Assembly: GCA_902633965.1 (NCBI GenBank)
Contig: CACPID010000003.1
Coordinates: 1-64,000, forward strand
Direction: 5' to 3'
DNA length: 64,000 bases
Source: an uncultured Pelagibacteraceae bacterium
GTDB lineage: Bacteria > Pseudomonadota > Alphaproteobacteria > Pelagibacterales > Pelagibacteraceae
This document shows, one piece after another, positions 27,025 through 35,617 of the stretch. The position numbers and the translations under genes are program-made. The notes beneath the pieces were generated by a model that searched no databases, had not been told where the DNA came from, and saw only the letters and a list, made by a program, of their open reading frames with translations. Each line of letters starts with the position of its first letter. The first letter of the stretch is position 1.

Positions 27025-27501
27025 ATGACTAATAAAAATAAAAACAAAAAAGGTTTTACTTTAATTGAATTATTAGTTGTAGTTGCAATTATTGGTGCAT
27101 TAGCAGCTGTAGGAGTAGTTGCTTATAACGGATATATTGGAGCTGCAAGAGAGAATTCTACAAAATCAATTCACAACAGTGTTACTAAATACATTGCTAA
27201 TGAAAGAGGCAAGTGTGCGCTAGATGAAAATTCCTCGATTATGGGAGGCCTTACATGCTCAAGTGATGGTACTGCAATTATCACAAAATTAATTGATGGT
27301 ACTGTGCTACAAGATAAAGATCCTTACGATGGTGGTCTGGCAGTAGTGAACGCCGCGCCTTCGGCGGATGATGGTGGCGCAAGAGGTAATGTAATTTTAA
27401 CTACTAACACTGATGCAGATGAGATTACATTAACAACTTGTTATGATAAAGATTGTTCGACAGATAAAACTTTAACATCAACAGTTGCGGTATCAGAGTA
27501 A
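27025..27501 (+). CDS. type IV pilin, probable major subunit (PilA-like)
   Basis: Prepilin of 158 residues: leader NKNKNKKG, then FTLIELLVVVAIIGALAAVGVVAYNGYIGAARENS, with Glu at +5. The globular domain has two cysteine pairs, the second (CYDKDC) near the C-terminus, consistent with a D-region disulfide loop. A strong ribosome-binding site precedes it, supporting a highly expressed subunit. It is divergent from the STAS operon and followed 33 bases later by a second pilin. A GC-rich patch occurs in the middle of the gene. Confidence 0.88.
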   Translation: MTNKNKNKKGFTLIELLVVVAIIGALAAVGVVAYNGYIGAARENSTKSIHNSVTKYIANERGKCALDENSSIMGGLTCSSDGTAIITKLIDGTVLQDKDPYDGGLAVVNAAPSADDGGARGNVILTTNTDADEITLTTCYDKDCSTDKTLTSTVAVSE

Positions 27502-27534
27502 AGACTGTAGCAATTTTATCTAGAGCATTAAACA

Positions 27535-27963
27535 TTGCAGATTAAATTTATGAGAGGCTTCACTTTGATTGAGCTATTAGTTGTAGTTGCAATCATTGGA
27601 GCCCTCGCTGCAATAGGAACAGTAGCTTATAACGGATACGTAGGCGGAGCTAAACAATCTGCTGCAACAAACGCAATGCAGCAAATAGCGTTGCAAGAGC
27701 AGGAGTACGACTCTATAAACGGTAGTTATTTTATTCAAGCTTCATGCACTCCTGACGATGATACAGTTGATGAGATTAACTCAGACTTATTTGATGCAGA
27801 TGAGGATGAGCCAGTCGTTCTGCTTGATGGTTATAGAGTATGCGTGGACTCACATGTTACTGGTTTTGAAGTAAAAGCTTGTAAGTGGGATGCATCAGAG
27901 GACTCATGCAAAGATGGAGAAGAGATACTTACATTGAATACTAAGGGTGGCAAAAATTTTTAA
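27535..27963 (+). CDS. second type IV pilin, PilE/PilA-like
   Basis: Prepilin with mature start FTLIELLVVVAIIGALAAIGTVAYNGYVGGAKQS, almost identical in its N-terminal helix to the preceding pilin but with a different globular domain (DSINGSYFIQASCTPDDD). The start is uncertain: TTG 27535 gives an 8-residue leader ending MRG, while ATG 27550 gives only three leader residues. The longer form is used because basic leaders of at least five residues are usual. Tandem duplication followed by divergence is likely. Confidence 0.85.
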   Translation: MQIKFMRGFTLIELLVVVAIIGALAAIGTVAYNGYVGGAKQSAATNAMQQIALQEQEYDSINGSYFIQASCTPDDDTVDEINSDLFDADEDEPVVLLDGYRVCVDSHVTGFEVKACKWDASEDSCKDGEEILTLNTKGGKNF

Positions 27964-28039
27964 TTAGAGCTTTGGAAATTCACCTCAAAATGGATACTTT
28001 ATTCCTTTTATAAAAATTGATAGAAAATAAACTTTAATT

Positions 28040-28330
28040 ATGAAAAAAATATTTACTGTATTATTGTTATTACCAATTCTTAGTAGTTGTTCACAGTATA
28101 CTGCAATGATAGGTCCAAGCTATACTTTAGCCGAGACAGGAAATTTTCTTCAGGCCACAACTTCTCTATCTAGATCTATTGCGGCAAACAATGTTAAGTC
28201 TAATTTAATCCAAGAAGTGAAAAGTGATAATTATTGTGAAACATTTCACACATCAGAATTAAACCAAATATTTTTTGAAACGTTAGAAGAAATGGATTGT
28301 GTTTACGATCCAATGAGTAAATATAGATAA
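28040..28330 (+). CDS. small predicted lipoprotein
   Basis: 96-residue protein with a lipoprotein signal (KKIFTVLLLLPILSSC, Cys at about 17). The mature part contains two more cysteines. No family recognised. Position after the pilin pair and before an outer-membrane barrel suggests a cell-envelope role; that is inference. Confidence 0.65.
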   Translation: MKKIFTVLLLLPILSSCSQYTAMIGPSYTLAETGNFLQATTSLSRSIAANNVKSNLIQEVKSDNYCETFHTSELNQIFFETLEEMDCVYDPMSKYR

Positions 28331-28452
28331 TTCATAATTTAAAATCTAATACAGCCTATTTTGATCATAAATACGTTTTAATCTTAAATTTTATTGAAAT
28401 TAATCCTTATTTTTCAAATTTAAAAAAAATTGAATTTTCATTTATTTGATCT

Positions 28453-29802
28453 ATGTTCTTTGTTTTTATGAGTTCTATTAGACTGAATAATTTTGTTAAA
28501 AAGACCAAATTATTAAAAATAATTTTTGGCTTATTAGTTTTTTTTGGTTTTGTAATTAAACCTGCATTTTCATCTGAGAAAAATGTTACTTACATGCAAA
28601 TTTTGCAAAACCCAAATGATCTAGATTTAAATTTAAAGTACGCTCAACAACAAGGGAAAATGGGAAACTTTAAACAAACCATTTCAACTCTTGAAAGATT
28701 AAATATGCTTTATCCAGATAATGTTGAGATAAAATTATATTTACTATCAGTGTTAGTTCAGGTCGACTCTCCTGAAAAAGCAAACACAATAATTGAAGAG
28801 ATGAAATTAAGAAGAGATCTAGATCCTGAAGATTTAGAAACTCTAATAGAAATAGAAGAAGAGTTAAGAGATAGAGAGCCAAGTCTCTGGAATTTAACAG
28901 CAGATATTTCAACCGGTGTAGTTTATACAGATAACGTTAATAGTGTTTCCAAAAAAAGATTACAAAGTTCGTCTGATGAAATAACTGGTTTTAATTCTGC
29001 AAAATATGACAGAACATTAAGTGGCGGTCTTGGTATATCTGCCTCAAGACCAATTGGCGAAGAGTCATCTTTTTTAATAAATTTAAATCATAGTTCTTCA
29101 GAACAATATGCAGAAACTGACGATGACTATCAAAGTTATGGTTTAACATTTGCTTTTGATACAGTGTACGGTAATCAAAGCTTAAGTCCTTACATGATGT
29201 TTAGTAAATCGGATTATCAAACAGATGCAGATAGCTTTTCAACAATGTATGGTATAGGAGGTTTTTTTTCAGTAGGTGAAAGAAATTCTTTTAGTTATGG
29301 ATATTCATTTGCTGACTCAAAAGGAAATCATAATTCAACTGATGATACAGCAATGGATACAAACTCCATTGTACACGGCTACACTTTAGGTCATGATTAT
29401 ATTTTAACTGAAATAATATCTACAAGTTTAAGTTTTGGATATAGTGACACTGATGCAAGAGTGGATGCAGGAAATGATTATGAAACTTATGATATAGGTT
29501 TTGGATTAAATTTTGCTTTCCCATGGGCGTATATTGCAGTTAGTAACGCTATGAGTTTTAATGATTATAAAAAAGAGGATACTTCAGTTAATTCAAATAA
29601 ATTAAGATCAGATTATACAAATACTTTTGATATAATGTTAACAAAGGCAATAGGAGATATTTTTCCAGCAATTGATCCAAATAGAAGTTTATTTATAAAC
29701 TTATCTTATGAAAAAGTTATTTCTGAAGCTAATATTATAAACTACGATTACATATCCGATTCCTTTTCATTAAGTTTCTCGAGATCATTCAGGCTAAATT
29801 AA
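28453..29802 (+). CDS. TPR plus outer-membrane beta-barrel protein
   Basis: 449 residues: signal sequence (about 18-42), TPR-like helices (about 50-130, KYAQQQGKMGNFKQTISTLERLNMLYPDN), then about 300 residues of alternating, Tyr/Ser-rich beta strands ending SLSFSRSFRLN. The layout resembles surface-lipoprotein assembly modifier (SLAM)-type or porin-like outer-membrane proteins, but I cannot assign the family firmly. An in-frame ATG at 28468 is an alternative start. A SLAM-like role would fit the lipoprotein gene just upstream, which is speculation. Confidence 0.65.
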   Translation: MFFVFMSSIRLNNFVKKTKLLKIIFGLLVFFGFVIKPAFSSEKNVTYMQILQNPNDLDLNLKYAQQQGKMGNFKQTISTLERLNMLYPDNVEIKLYLLSVLVQVDSPEKANTIIEEMKLRRDLDPEDLETLIEIEEELRDREPSLWNLTADISTGVVYTDNVNSVSKKRLQSSSDEITGFNSAKYDRTLSGGLGISASRPIGEESSFLINLNHSSSEQYAETDDDYQSYGLTFAFDTVYGNQSLSPYMMFSKSDYQTDADSFSTMYGIGGFFSVGERNSFSYGYSFADSKGNHNSTDDTAMDTNSIVHGYTLGHDYILTEIISTSLSFGYSDTDARVDAGNDYETYDIGFGLNFAFPWAYIAVSNAMSFNDYKKEDTSVNSNKLRSDYTNTFDIMLTKAIGDIFPAIDPNRSLFINLSYEKVISEANIINYDYISDSFSLSFSRSFRLN

Positions 29803-29902
29803 TAAATTTTTCAATTTATTGTTGAAATTTGGTGCATTTTCTAGCGCTCAATATGAGTTTTTTTTCATTTAATTTTTCGAGAATTTTGCTAGGTTCTAGG
29901 AA

Positions 29903-31171
29903 ATGAAAAAACTAATATCGTCAATTATAGCGATTGTATTTGCACTAAACTTAAGTGCTTACGCTGAGGAAAAATTAACTATTGAAAAACAATTAGTTGG
30001 AATTGTTGGAGCTATTTCAGGAACAGTTAAAACCGAAACTAGAGAGTTAAAAGCAGGCGATAAAATTTATTTAAATGAAACAATATATGCGGGAGTTGGC
30101 GCTGGTACTCAAATATTACTTTTAGATCAATCTACTTTTACGATTGGTGAAGATTCAGAAGTAGTAATGGATACGTTTGTGTTTGATCCAGAGACAAATG
30201 ATGGAAAAATAGTAGCAAGCGTTAAACAAGGAAGTTTAAAAGTTATTTCTGGACTAATAAGTAAAAAAAATCCAGACAGTTTAACCGTTGAAGTTCCAGA
30301 GGGAACATTAGGCTCAAGAGGAACTGAGTTCCAAACAATAGTTTCAAGAGGAAAAACAGATACTTTATTAATAGGTCCAGGAAAAAATAATACTTTAGGA
30401 ATGAGACCTGGAGCAGTTCTGGTTGGTAATAAGTTTGGTCAAACTTTATTGAATAATCCATATAGCATTACTTCAATGACAAAAAATAAAGCACCAGGAC
30501 AAGCTAAAAAAATTACAAAAAATCAATTAAAGAAATTTAATAAAAAAATGAAAGCTTTGAGAGTTGCGAAGCTTTCTAAAGATGACAAAAAAGTTCAAAG
30601 AAAAGCAATCAAAAAAGAATTAAGAAAAGAGCTTAAGTCATTAGGTTTTGAAAAAGAAGAAATCAAAACTATCATTAAGCAAAATATTCAAAAAGATAAA
30701 GAGAAGAAAGTAAAAATTAAAGCTGAAAGAGCAGAGAAGAAAAAAGCTAAGAAAAAAGCCAAAGCAGAAAATAAAAAAGGTAAAAAGAAAAAGGCTAAAA
30801 AAGGAGATAAGAAAAAAGGTAAAAAGAAAAAAGCTAAAAAAGGAGATAAGAAAAAAACTAAAAAAGCTAAAAAAGCAGATAAGAAAAAAGCAAAACCTAA
30901 AGCTAAGAAAAAAGAAAAAGCTAAAGCAAAACCTAAGAAAAAAGCAAAAGCAAAATCTAAACCAAAAGCTAAGAAAAAAGCAAAACCAAAAGCTAAGAAA
31001 AAAGCAAAACCAAAAGCTAAGAAAAAAGCAAAAGCAAAACCAAAGAAAAAGAAAAAAGCTAAACCAAAGCCTAAAAAGAAAAAGAAAATAGCTAAAAAGA
31101 AAAGAGTAGTTAAAAAGAAAAAAGCAGCTAAGAAGAAAAAAGCTAAGAAGAAAAGAAGAAAAAAGAAGTAA
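29903..31171 (+). CDS. exported FecR-domain protein with long Lys/Ala/Pro-rich tail
   Basis: 422 residues. Signal peptide (ISSIIAIVFALNLSAYA), then a FecR domain (about residues 30-165) with GTVKTETRELKAGDKIYLNE and VEVPEGTLGSRGTEFQ. From about residue 195 to the end the protein is extremely basic. The last about 170 residues are almost only Lys, Ala and Pro in repeats such as KAKPKAKKK, similar in composition to histone H1. The FecR domain is periplasmic in other proteins. The tail could bind DNA, lipopolysaccharide, peptidoglycan or the acidic cell surface. Confidence 0.8.
   Translation: MKKLISSIIAIVFALNLSAYAEEKLTIEKQLVGIVGAISGTVKTETRELKAGDKIYLNETIYAGVGAGTQILLLDQSTFTIGEDSEVVMDTFVFDPETNDGKIVASVKQGSLKVISGLISKKNPDSLTVEVPEGTLGSRGTEFQTIVSRGKTDTLLIGPGKNNTLGMRPGAVLVGNKFGQTLLNNPYSITSMTKNKAPGQAKKITKNQLKKFNKKMKALRVAKLSKDDKKVQRKAIKKELRKELKSLGFEKEEIKTIIKQNIQKDKEKKVKIKAERAEKKKAKKKAKAENKKGKKKKAKKGDKKKGKKKKAKKGDKKKTKKAKKADKKKAKPKAKKKEKAKAKPKKKAKAKSKPKAKKKAKPKAKKKAKPKAKKKAKAKPKKKKKAKPKPKKKKKIAKKKRVVKKKKAAKKKKAKKKRRKKK
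30778..31110 (+). repeat. tandem coding repeats in the basic tail
   Basis: Within the FecR gene two adjacent copies of an about 39-base unit encode a GKKKKAKKGDKK-type motif (about 30778-30855). About three copies of the 24-base unit GCTAAGAAAAAAGCAAAACC(AAAA) follow (about 30961-31033). Reading frame is kept throughout, so the repeats could expand or contract by slippage without breaking the gene. Confidence 0.7.
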
Positions 31172-31231
31172 TTAGATCTCTTCTTAACTAAGTTTTATTT
31201 ACTTTATATAAATTCAATATAAGCTCAAGTT

Positions 31232-33310
31232 GTGAAAGCGTTTCTTCAAAAAAATACAAACTATTTTATTTTTTTTGCAATACTTTTACTACTAATTTCA
31301 CTTAAGATTATTAATCCACCATTTATAAAATCAGTTTCATACTTAAGTTTTGATTTGTACCAGAAAGTATTTGTAAAAAAAAAAGATAGCAATGTAGTAA
31401 TAATTGATATTGACGAAAAAAGTCTTGGAAAATTTGGACAGTTTCCTTGGAACAGGACAGTTTTTGCAAAAATACTAGATCAATTAAATACATCAGATCC
31501 AAAGGCAATTGGTTTCGATATATTTTTTACAGAGAAAGATAAACAATCACCTGAGGAAATAATAAAATCTTATGGTCTAATACCATCTGATGTTGCTGAA
31601 CTTCAAAATTTGAAAAGTCCAGATGATCTTTTTGCTGAAAAATTAAAAGAGTCTAAATCTATTATTGCAGTGTTAGGAAGCAATGTGCCATCACATACAA
31701 ATTATGACAGAAAAGCTAAAGCTAGATTTTTATCAAAAGGTGGAGATCCATTTGAATTCACATACTCCTATCCTTTCTCAATTGGATCACTAGAAGTATT
31801 GGAAAATAATGTAAAAGGTTTAGGCTCAATATCTTTTTTAGATCAATTAGATGGTATCATTAGATCTTTGCCACTTATTGTTCAATTGAATAAAAAATTA
31901 TACCCAACAATCGGACTAGAAATGGTCCGGGTGGGCGAAAAACAAAAAAATATTTATGTTGAATTAAATGAGGTTGGAATAAATAGAATTAGTGCAAGAC
32001 CTCACAAAATTGACTCTGATCCAAATGGAATAATTTGGATTAAATATAAAAAATCTCAAAAGAAGCAATATATTTCTGCGAGTGATGTTTATGAGGGAAA
32101 CTTTGATAAATCATTTTTTCAGAACAAATATGTGCTGATAGGTGCATCTGCACAAGGACTTTTTGATTTAGTAAAAACACCTTTGGGAATAACTATTCCA
32201 GGAGTAGAAGTTCACGCTAATGTTATTGAAAATATTTTAGATAAATCTTATTTAGTTAGAAACCCAAACACCTATATTTTTGAATTATTGTTTTCTATAA
32301 TTGTTGCTCTCGTTACTTTTATATTATCTCAAAAAATAAAACCAAGATACAGTTTATCAATTTTTTTTGGAAATATTTTAGCTATTATAATTATCGGATT
32401 TTCAGTTTATAAATTTAAATCCCAACTAGTTGATATAAGTTACCCACTATTCATTGTCACTGTAACATTTTTAACTGGATTATATTTTAGATTTATTGAA
32501 GAAAATAAACTTGCTTTAGAAAACTTACAAAAAGAAGCTAAACTTTTAAAAGAAAGAGAATTAGCTGCAGGTGTTCAAAAAAGTTTATTTCCAGATATAT
32601 CTAAATTTGAAAATTTTATTTTTGCTAGAAATGTACCTGCAAGAGATGTTTCGGGGGATTATTTTGATGTTGTAAGATCTACACCTGAAGAATATTTTTT
32701 TACATTAGCGGATGTATCTGGAAAAGGAATTAAAGCTGGTATGTACATGGCAAAAGCATCGTCAATTTTTAGAACCCTTACTAATCTCAAATATCCAATC
32801 GAAAAAGTTGTTTTTGGAGTAAACAATGAATTAGTTGAAGCTAAATTCAAAGGAATGTTTGTTACTGCTGTTTTTGGAAAATTAAATATTAAAACTGGTG
32901 AAATGGTTTTTATTAACGCTGGTCATGAAAGTATCTTAACTTTTGATCAAAATAAAAATTATGAGTACATAAAATCTGAAATGCCACCAATCGGAATTGT
33001 AAAATATTTTTCAGAGTCTATGGTCAAATCAAACACAATAAATATGAAAGATAAGACTTTTGTAGTTTACACAGATGGAGTTACAGAAGGATATCTTCAA
33101 AATGGAGAGGAATTAGGAAGTGAAGGAGTACAGAATATTATAAATAATATTTCAGAAGTAACTCCAAAAGCTATAGTTGAATCTATTGAAAAAAAATTAA
33201 ATTGGGGTGCGGAAAAATTAAGAGACGATATTACATGTATGGCAATAAATATAAAAAATACAGAATTAATCAAAAAAACTCCCCATAAAGAGACAGAAAA
33301 AAATAAATGA
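31232..33310 (+). CDS. CHASE2-domain SpoIIE-type serine phosphatase
   Basis: 692-residue membrane receptor. One N-terminal helix, a periplasmic CHASE2 domain (about 45-335, starting VVIIDIDEKSLGKFGQFPW), three membrane helices (about 345-425), then a SpoIIE phosphatase domain (about 445-675). Metal-binding motifs DVSGDYFDV, ADVSGKG, YTDGVTE and RDDITCM are intact. It likely senses an extracytoplasmic signal and dephosphorylates a STAS protein. The GTG start has no strong ribosome-binding site. It follows the FecR gene by 60 bases; FecR and CHASE2 regulators often occur together. Confidence 0.88.
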   Translation: MKAFLQKNTNYFIFFAILLLLISLKIINPPFIKSVSYLSFDLYQKVFVKKKDSNVVIIDIDEKSLGKFGQFPWNRTVFAKILDQLNTSDPKAIGFDIFFTEKDKQSPEEIIKSYGLIPSDVAELQNLKSPDDLFAEKLKESKSIIAVLGSNVPSHTNYDRKAKARFLSKGGDPFEFTYSYPFSIGSLEVLENNVKGLGSISFLDQLDGIIRSLPLIVQLNKKLYPTIGLEMVRVGEKQKNIYVELNEVGINRISARPHKIDSDPNGIIWIKYKKSQKKQYISASDVYEGNFDKSFFQNKYVLIGASAQGLFDLVKTPLGITIPGVEVHANVIENILDKSYLVRNPNTYIFELLFSIIVALVTFILSQKIKPRYSLSIFFGNILAIIIIGFSVYKFKSQLVDISYPLFIVTVTFLTGLYFRFIEENKLALENLQKEAKLLKERELAAGVQKSLFPDISKFENFIFARNVPARDVSGDYFDVVRSTPEEYFFTLADVSGKGIKAGMYMAKASSIFRTLTNLKYPIEKVVFGVNNELVEAKFKGMFVTAVFGKLNIKTGEMVFINAGHESILTFDQNKNYEYIKSEMPPIGIVKYFSESMVKSNTINMKDKTFVVYTDGVTEGYLQNGEELGSEGVQNIINNISEVTPKAIVESIEKKLNWGAEKLRDDITCMAINIKNTELIKKTPHKETEKNK

Positions 33311-33348
33311 TTATTTACTAGAATTAATATAATACAATATTTTATATT

Positions 33349-34236
33349 ATGAAAAAAACCTTAATAATTTTAATTTCTCTAATTTTATTTTCACCATTAA
33401 ATGCAGAGAGCGGCACACAAAAAGTTTTAGATAACGTTTATAGCAAAGGTTCAGAGACTGTAGAAAAATTCATATTTAATTTATTACCAGATGGCCCTGG
33501 TGATACAGAAGTATCAATACAAGTTAAGCAAGATAATAAACCAACTGGATCAATTATGTTTGTCAGACCCTTTTCAATTGAAGATGATAGTGTTTTATTT
33601 TACCAAGCTCAGTTTAATAATTCCTATATATCTGGCAAAAATAGAAAATCTATTAATTATGGATTGGGAAAAAGGATCTTATCCGATGATAAAAGTTATT
33701 TTATGGGTCTGAACAGTTTCTTTGACTTAGATCATAAATACAATAAAAGATTAAGTCTTGGTGCAGAGTTATATGCATCAAATTTTGAGTTGAATGGAAA
33801 TTATTATTTTGGTTTTGGTGGTGGTAATCATGTAAGAGACAATACCGAAAGAGTGTTAGATGGTAGAGAGCTAAATATTAAAGGCCAAGTGCCCTATACA
33901 CCTTGGGCTAATATAGCCTATAATAATTATAAATGGCTCTCAGAAAAAAATTCTGATGACTCATCAGGAGATAAATTTAAAGGGGAATTTTATGTAACAA
34001 ATAATTTCACTTTTGAATTTGGGCTTGATGATAATAATATCAATAAAGATCAGTATTTTGTAAAATTAATTTATTTACCTTATAGCAAAGAAAGGCCAAC
34101 TATGGCTGATGGACACTCAAGTAAAGCTTTTTTAAACTCAGATGTAAGAGAAAAAATGTTACAGAGAGTTGAGAGAAGTAATTTATTAGTTCTTGAATTA
34201 GAGTCATCCGGTGTAGTTGTTGTCAATGGAAACTAA
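33349..34236 (+). CDS. inverse-autotransporter (intimin/invasin-type) beta-barrel protein without passenger
   Basis: 295 residues with a signal peptide (LIILISLILFSPLNA). The body carries intimin/invasin barrel signatures: INYGLGKR, FMGLNSFFDLDHKYNKRLSLGAEL, LNGNYYFGF, the RVLDGRELNI stretch, PYTPWANIAYNNYKWL, and VREKMLQRVERSN at the end of the barrel. Full intimins continue with Ig-like passenger domains; here the protein stops about 20 residues after the barrel. The next gene encodes a small secreted protein, so the passenger may be lost or supplied separately. Confidence 0.75.
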   Translation: MKKTLIILISLILFSPLNAESGTQKVLDNVYSKGSETVEKFIFNLLPDGPGDTEVSIQVKQDNKPTGSIMFVRPFSIEDDSVLFYQAQFNNSYISGKNRKSINYGLGKRILSDDKSYFMGLNSFFDLDHKYNKRLSLGAELYASNFELNGNYYFGFGGGNHVRDNTERVLDGRELNIKGQVPYTPWANIAYNNYKWLSEKNSDDSSGDKFKGEFYVTNNFTFEFGLDDNNINKDQYFVKLIYLPYSKERPTMADGHSSKAFLNSDVREKMLQRVERSNLLVLELESSGVVVVNGN

Positions 34237-34237
34237 T

Positions 34238-34942
34238 ATGAAAAAAATATTTTTATTTTTATTTATTATTTTTTTTACAACAAAAGTTTATTCAGCAAAT
34301 CCTGCAACTGGTGATGCTACTGAGTATATTGTTGAACTTCAAAAAGTTGAATTATGTGAAGACAGCGCATGTTCAACGAGCACAACAGTCGGTGATACAT
34401 CAGCATCTTTTAATATAGCTTCAAGCGCTGCAGGAACCGAAGTAGGAAAATTTGCTAAAACAACTGGTTTGCCTTTGGGCACAACTTTTACACATTTAAG
34501 GGCTACGGTTAGCAGAACTTTTACTATTACAGGATCGGTTACTACAGATAATGGTGATTGCATGACTGATGGTGGTACTGACGCTAGCGCAACTCAGCTT
34601 TTAGTTGGTAAACTCACCGGATCAGCAGTTTCAACATCAATGTTTTTGCCGAATACAGGTAGTTATGGTGCTACAGATGGTACAAGAGATGGTGATGTTG
34701 GTTCATCAAATATTGACATGGATTACTCATCACCACAATATGCAATATCAATGACAGTTTCAGGATCTACAGCAGTTATGATTTACAAATTGGCAAATCC
34801 TTATACAGTAAAATTTAAGTCACCTTTAATAAAGGTTAAATTCAAAACAAAAGATGCAATTGGCGCCTTTAGACTTGATGCGGCAACTGATGTTTGTTCT
34901 ATGTACCCAGAGGAACCTTTAGTCAGTATCGATATCCAGTAA
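34238..34942 (+). CDS. secreted protein of unknown function next to the invasin-like barrel
   Basis: About 234 residues with a signal peptide (IFLFLFIIFFTTKVYS, mature start about ANPATG). The ATG at 34238, 1 base after the barrel stop with GGAA upstream, is preferred to the listed TTG. The mature part is Thr/Ser/Gly-rich with beta-strand character and four cysteines, resembling exported surface or pilin-like proteins. No family recognised. Tight coupling suggests it works with the barrel protein. Confidence 0.65.
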   Translation: MKKIFLFLFIIFFTTKVYSANPATGDATEYIVELQKVELCEDSACSTSTTVGDTSASFNIASSAAGTEVGKFAKTTGLPLGTTFTHLRATVSRTFTITGSVTTDNGDCMTDGGTDASATQLLVGKLTGSAVSTSMFLPNTGSYGATDGTRDGDVGSSNIDMDYSSPQYAISMTVSGSTAVMIYKLANPYTVKFKSPLIKVKFKTKDAIGAFRLDAATDVCSMYPEEPLVSIDIQ

Positions 34943-34946
34943 AAAT

Positions 34947-35201
34947 CTAATTTATTAATTCTTGTAATTTGTTTTGTTTTTCAAGCTCTCTAAGCTCTTG
35001 ATATCCTCCCACATGATATTCATCTACAAATATTTGTGGCACGGTTCTTTTGCCGTTGGCTTTTTTAATCATTTCCTCCATCAAACCTTCTTTTGATGAA
35101 ATATCAATTTCTGTAAAAGTGGCATTGTTCCTTGCAAGTAATCTTTTTGCTGCATCACAGAAATTACACATAGGACCTGTGTACATAATTATTTTTTTCA
35201 T
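34947..35201 (-). CDS. grxC: glutaredoxin 3
   Basis: 84-residue dithiol glutaredoxin. Active site CNFC near residue 12, the TVPQIFV cis-proline loop near residue 54 and the GGYQEL glutathione-contact motif. Reduces disulfides using glutathione in the cytoplasm. Converges with the secreted-protein gene and lies 3 bases after a TIGR03643-like gene on the same strand. Confidence 0.95.
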   Translation of the reverse strand: MKKIIMYTGPMCNFCDAAKRLLARNNATFTEIDISSKEGLMEEMIKKANGKRTVPQIFVDEYHVGGYQELRELEKQNKLQELIN

Positions 35202-35204
35202 TAA

Positions 35205-35498
35205 TTATATATAATCATTTTTTTTTATTTTTCTTCTTATTTCTTTTCTTGAAATCTCAAACTTTTTTCTATGTTTAATACTTTGATTTTTTGCTCTTTT
35301 TCTCCAAAGGCGAAATGAGGATGGCTTTAAGGTTTTCCTCATTATCTTAATAACTTCATTTTCTGTTTTCCCTGTCTTTTTTTTAATATCCTCAAAAGTG
35401 ATACGATCGGCCCAAGCTGCCCATATAACCCAATCTGGACTGGTGCGATTTGGCTCTGGATTTTTAACCTTTGTTTGGGGTCTGTGACTTTTTTTCAT
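35205..35498 (-). CDS. TIGR03643-like basic protein
   Basis: 97-residue basic protein with the pattern SPDWVIWAAWADRITFEDIKKKTG followed by FRLWRKRAKN, which I recognise as the TIGR03643/DUF2805 family. Function is unknown; the helix-turn-helix-like segment and high charge suggest nucleic-acid binding. Co-directional with grxC, 3 bases apart. Confidence 0.75.
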   Translation of the reverse strand: MKKSHRPQTKVKNPEPNRTSPDWVIWAAWADRITFEDIKKKTGKTENEVIKIMRKTLKPSSFRLWRKRAKNQSIKHRKKFEISRKEIRRKIKKNDYI

Positions 35499-35564
35499 AT
35501 AAAAATTACATAATTCAAATAAATCATTGATGCTTTTTTTTCAACATATGTTATATTGATAAAA

Positions 35565-35611
35565 GATAGTCCTATCTAGCCATCTTTAGCTCCCGGTTTT
35601 TTAGGACTATC
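35565..35611 (+). promoter_or_regulatory. hairpin leader sequestering the ribosome-binding site of the LysE-type exporter
   Basis: A perfect 10-bp inverted repeat, GATAGTCCTA (35565-35574) and TAGGACTATC (35602-35611), encloses a 27-base loop. The only Shine-Dalgarno-like AGGA (35603-35606) upstream of the ATG at 35618 is paired inside the stem with TCCT. The loop contains CTCCCGG. This looks like a translational switch or small riboswitch. No T-run follows, so it is not a terminator. Confidence 0.5.
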
Positions 35612-35617
35612 ACCCAA

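Noticed and set aside
30778-31110. Short tandem repeats that could suggest a CRISPR array
   Set aside because: The repeats are contiguous, lie within a long open reading frame and encode Lys/Ala/Pro; there are no unique spacers of equal length and no cas genes.
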